From Clostridiales bacterium (lineage in GTDB: Bacteria > Bacillota > Clostridia > Oscillospirales > Oscillospiraceae): DNA of 32,666 bases. The notes under the pieces were generated by a model. That model saw nothing but the letters and a program-made list of their open reading frames with translations. It ran no database searches and was not told the DNA's origin. Shown one piece after another: positions 30,120 to 32,666 of the stretch (the stretch's first letter is position 1; every line of letters starts with the position of its first letter). Location of the stretch: NCBI GenBank assembly GCA_004555705.1, contig SFHI01000005.1, forward strand, positions 1 through 32,666, given 5' to 3'. The position numbers and the translations under genes are program-made.

Positions 30120-32237
30120 CTATTTTTTGTTTTTGAACTCATTCAGGATTTTCGCGTCCTGGCACATCAGCTTCAAATCGCTGCTGCAGCCGTTGAACAT
30201 TTCATTCATCTCCGTCGCGCCGGCGGAGCTGAAGCTGCTGAGGTCCAGCTCCTTCAGGCTGCTGCAGCCTTCGAACATCCCGCTCATGCGAAACACATTG
30301 GTGGTGTTAAAGCCGCTGACGTTCAGCGTTTCCAGCTTGCTGCAGCCGCAGAACATATTGTATGTATTCGTCACGCCGGAGGTATCGAAGCCGCTGAGGT
30401 CCAGCTCTGTCAGGCTGCGGCAATGGAAAAACATACTGGCCATATTCGTAACCTTGGCGGTGTCAAAGCCGCGAAGGTCCAGCGCCGTCAGACTGCCGCA
30501 GCTCAGGAACATCGCTCCCATATCTGTCACCCTGGAGGTATCAAAGCCGCTGACATCCAGAGCCGTCAATCTGCTGCAGAGCCGAAACATGGAATCCATA
30601 TTCGTCACATTGCCGGTATCAAAGCCGGTCACGTCCAATGCCGTCAGGCTCTGGCACGTATAAAACATTCCCTCCATATCTGTGACCCGGGAGGTGTCCA
30701 GGCAGCCGCCGAAATCCATGGACTCCAGATTGGAAAAGCCCGCAAACATCCAGGAAGCGTTGGGATTGGGCGCGATCTTCCCGTTGGCGGCAATATGGAG
30801 ATCGCTGCCCTCCATCCAGGCCGCAATGGTTCCGTCACCCGCTTCGGATACATCCCAGGCGCCGTCCCCCGCGATAAAAAAGGGCTGCTCCCCGGTATTG
30901 TGAAAGGTGACCGTCCGCACATCAGCGCGGGTAAACTCCGTCTGTCCCCAGAAGAATTGGTTTCCCATTTCCGTGTAGCTGACATCCGAAAGGTTCTCTC
31001 CCGCCGCCATGGTGAAGGTTTCCCGGAGCAGCGCGGAGGAGATGGCTTCCGGCTCCGTCTCAGGGAGGGTCGTTTCCGGCTCCGTCCCAGGGGCCGCCAC
31101 GGCGGCGGAGGTGCTTTCCCCGCCGGAGGGGAGGGGCGTTTTTTCCCGTCCGGTCAGAAGGAGGATTCCCACCACCCCGGCCACCACAAGCCCCGCCGCG
31201 GCGATCCATTTCAGGTATCCGGCGGGCCTGGGCTTTTCCGGCTTCGGGGCGGGCTTGGGTTTCTCTGCCTCTGCGAACAGGGCCTTCGACAGCTCCCCCA
31301 CGCCGGGATAGCGGTCCCTGGCCGCAATGGCCATGCCCTTTTCCAGCGCGGCCCGCTGCCCCCGCGTCAGACCGGGGATTCCCGCCCAGTCCGGCTGCTC
31401 CTCCCCCATGGAGCGGGAGAGGGCATCCGGGGGAACCGCTCCCGTGAGGCAGTAGTAGACGGTGGCGCACAGGGCGTACTCGTCCGACCAAGGACCGATG
31501 CCGCCCCGGTTGCGGTACTGCTCCATGGGCGCGAAGCCCCGCTTCACAATGGTCTCGGTGGAGGAGGTCAGGTCCCGGTCCGCGTCGGGATGCTCCACGA
31601 CCCGGGCCGCGCCGAAATCCAGGAGCTTCGCCCCGCCCAAAGGCTCCAGGATGATGTTGTCCGGGCTGATGTCCCGGTGGACGATCTCCGCCCGGTGCAC
31701 CCGGTCCAGCGCCTCCATAATGGGCCTGAGAATCCGCAGGGTCTCCTCCACGCTGAGCTTGCCGCCCCGCATCCGGACATACTGGGCCAGGTTGGAGCCC
31801 TTGACGTATTCCATGACAATGTAGGCGGTGCTGTTCTCCTCAAAACAGCTGTAGATGCCCACGATCTCCGGCACCTCGGAGAACTTCGCCAGGGCCCGGG
31901 CCTCCCGGAGGAACCGCTCCCGGCTGGCATCGTACTGGGTCCGGGATTTGGTGGTGTACAGCTGCACCCCGGTCCCCTGGGCCGTGTCCCGGGTGACCAT
32001 GGAGCCGGGGAAGAATTCCTTGACGGCCACCTCCCGTTCCAGCTCCCGGTCCCAGCCCAGATAAGTGATGCCGAAGCCCCCCTGGCCCAGAACCCTTCCG
32101 ATGACGTACTGCCCCCGCAGCACCGTGCCGGGCTGGAGCTGATGGGGGGCGTTCCCCTGCTCCCGCGTCCACCCGCAGACCGGGCAGACCTCCTCCTCCG
32201 TAAGCCTCATGCACCCTGGACACCGCCGCTTCTCCAT
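30120..32237 (-). CDS. Receptor-type Ser/Thr kinase with DUF285 ectodomain
   Basis: This 705-residue membrane kinase has a zinc ribbon (CPGC...CPVC, residues 6-21), then a Hanks-type kinase (about 44-320). The kinase motifs are intact: GQGGFGITY (51-59), VAVK Lys73, alpha-C Glu112, HRDISPDN (187-194) and DFG Asp207. The activation segment TETIVKRGFAPMEQY has candidate phospho-Thr residues. A Pro/Lys linker and TM helix (344-362) follow. Outside are a Ser/Thr/Glu-rich stalk and seven DUF285 leucine-rich repeats (about 520-690; e.g. FDTAKVTNMASMFFHC). The ectodomain matches the secreted protein at 17348-18265. The ATG at 32237 has AAAGGGAG upstream; the longer frame runs back into an R1 element. 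It is transcribed from its own promoter and closed by a terminator, so it is a separate unit beside the operon. Confidence 0.9.
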   Translation of the reverse strand: MEKRRCPGCMRLTEEEVCPVCGWTREQGNAPHQLQPGTVLRGQYVIGRVLGQGGFGITYLGWDRELEREVAVKEFFPGSMVTRDTAQGTGVQLYTTKSRTQYDASRERFLREARALAKFSEVPEIVGIYSCFEENSTAYIVMEYVKGSNLAQYVRMRGGKLSVEETLRILRPIMEALDRVHRAEIVHRDISPDNIILEPLGGAKLLDFGAARVVEHPDADRDLTSSTETIVKRGFAPMEQYRNRGGIGPWSDEYALCATVYYCLTGAVPPDALSRSMGEEQPDWAGIPGLTRGQRAALEKGMAIAARDRYPGVGELSKALFAEAEKPKPAPKPEKPRPAGYLKWIAAAGLVVAGVVGILLLTGREKTPLPSGGESTSAAVAAPGTEPETTLPETEPEAISSALLRETFTMAAGENLSDVSYTEMGNQFFWGQTEFTRADVRTVTFHNTGEQPFFIAGDGAWDVSEAGDGTIAAWMEGSDLHIAANGKIAPNPNASWMFAGFSNLESMDFGGCLDTSRVTDMEGMFYTCQSLTALDVTGFDTGNVTNMDSMFRLCSRLTALDVSGFDTSRVTDMGAMFLSCGSLTALDLRGFDTAKVTNMASMFFHCRSLTELDLSGFDTSGVTNTYNMFCGCSKLETLNVSGFNTTNVFRMSGMFEGCSSLKELDLSSFSSAGATEMNEMFNGCSSDLKLMCQDAKILNEFKNKK

Positions 32238-32270
32238 TTTCTTCGCTCCCTTTCCGTGATTCCGGAAACC

Positions 32271-32299
32271 ATTGTACCGCAATTTTCCCAACGATGCAA
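32271..32299 (-). promoter_or_regulatory. Promoter of the DUF285 kinase gene
   Basis: On the minus strand: -35 TTGCAT (complement of 32294-32299), 17-nt spacer, -10 TACAAT (complement of 32271-32276). Confidence 0.7.
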
Positions 32300-32362
32300 C
32301 ATTTTCTGGCAGACCGCAAAGAAGAATAACCCACCAACCGCCCCATCGGGAGAGAAATTGTT

Positions 32363-32524
32363 GGCGACCTCTAAAAACTACTTTTTGGCGTTTTGGGCGA
32401 GAGATTTTGTTCCAACAAAAGTTTTGAAAAGTTCGGAATACTGGATGTATTGCGGACTTTTCAAAATGCATGCTCCGGCAAAAGATCCGTCCAAAACCCA
32501 AAAGGGTAGTTTTTAGAGGTGCCC
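32363..32524. mobile_element. R1 miniature element, copy 4, with TGTT target duplication
   Basis: 162 bp, GGCGACCTCTAAAAACTAC to GTAGTTTTTAGAGGTGCCC. TGTT is duplicated at 32359-32362 and 32525-32528. Removing it restores AAATTGTTGTTTAT, a variant of the R2/R3 outer motif, and the insertion point is the same as in R1 copy 3. Confidence 0.9.
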
Positions 32525-32549
32525 TGTTGTTTATCGCACTTAAATAGAA

Positions 32550-32571
32550 CTGTCATTGCGAACCAGCGCGC
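32550..32571. repeat. Truncated R2 element, copy 7
   Basis: The R2 start CTGTCATTGCGAACCAGCGC is followed after about 22 bases by unrelated sequence, so the rest of the element is missing. Confidence 0.7.
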
Positions 32572-32666
32572 CAGACTGTCTAACGAATCACACTCTTAGG
32601 CAGCTTGGTACCGTTTCGTATTCATTTTCCGAGGAAATCACCTCAGAAAACAGGAAGTAGACTATT

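Larger units (their letters stand above)
32238..32666. other. Right-edge intergenic region
   Basis: It contains the kinase promoter, R1 copy 4 and a truncated R2 start (32550-32571). The last ~95 bases are less GC-rich and match nothing else in the window; I see no gene there. Confidence 0.65.

Noticed and set aside
29850..32516. 888-codon open frame antisense to the DUF285 kinase
   Set aside because: Same reason; it also runs through R2 and R1 elements at both ends.

Overview
The window looks like a GC-rich gut clostridium of the Oscillospiraceae/Ruminococcaceae type. The evidence is the 16S rRNA 5' end at the left edge, the glgC-glgD-glgA arrangement, Hanks-type kinases carrying HRDISPDN instead of HRDLKPEN, BspA-like surface proteins, and intergenic spaces packed with small palindromic elements. 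The genus cannot be fixed from 129 bases of 16S rRNA.

Layout. 1-352: start of a 16S rRNA gene (minus strand) with its leader and a near-consensus rrn promoter. 0.7-2.3 kb: a CBS-domain protein and an SGNH esterase. 2.5-9.2 kb: the complete aspartate-to-threonine pathway in two divergent groups, hom-lysC-asd (minus) and thrC-thrB (plus), with divergent promoters whose -10 boxes overlap between hom and thrC. 9.4-12.6 kb: a small XRE regulator, the magnesium transporter mgtE with a leader holding a 23-codon ORF and a long RNA stem, and a GNAT acetyltransferase. 12.7-16.5 kb: glycogen synthesis operon glgC-glgD-glgA. 17.3-20.8 kb: a secreted BspA/DUF285 protein, a GH13 neopullulanase-like enzyme and a small Cys-rich ORF behind it.

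21.4-32.2 kb (all minus strand): a Ser/Thr phosphorylation locus. In transcription order it encodes a zinc-ribbon/kinase/TM/DUF285 receptor kinase, a zinc-ribbon pseudokinase that has lost every catalytic motif, a zinc-ribbon/FHA protein with six (G)xFPKT repeats, a membrane-anchored PP2C phosphatase, a lipoprotein trypsin-like protease joined through a TM helix to a cytoplasmic FHA domain, and a zinc-ribbon/kinase/TM/LRR_5/CAP-like receptor kinase. The last four are tightly packed (8-nt overlap, 69-nt gap, 2-nt gap). I infer a transmembrane signalling system in which extracellular leucine-rich or CAP-like domains report to cytoplasmic kinases, PP2C reverses the phosphorylation, and FHA domains read it out, one of them tied to an extracellular protease. 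This is the best candidate here for an undescribed system.

Mobile DNA. Most intergenic gaps hold non-coding miniature elements. One 162-164 bp family (R1) has four copies, each flanked by a perfect 4-bp target duplication, and its internal stem shows compensatory base changes. Two other core types (R2, R3) share the same outer end motif (GACAAATTGGTGTTTG), and several elements are nested in each other. Two genes (thrB and the Cys-rich ORF) end on stop codons supplied by element DNA.
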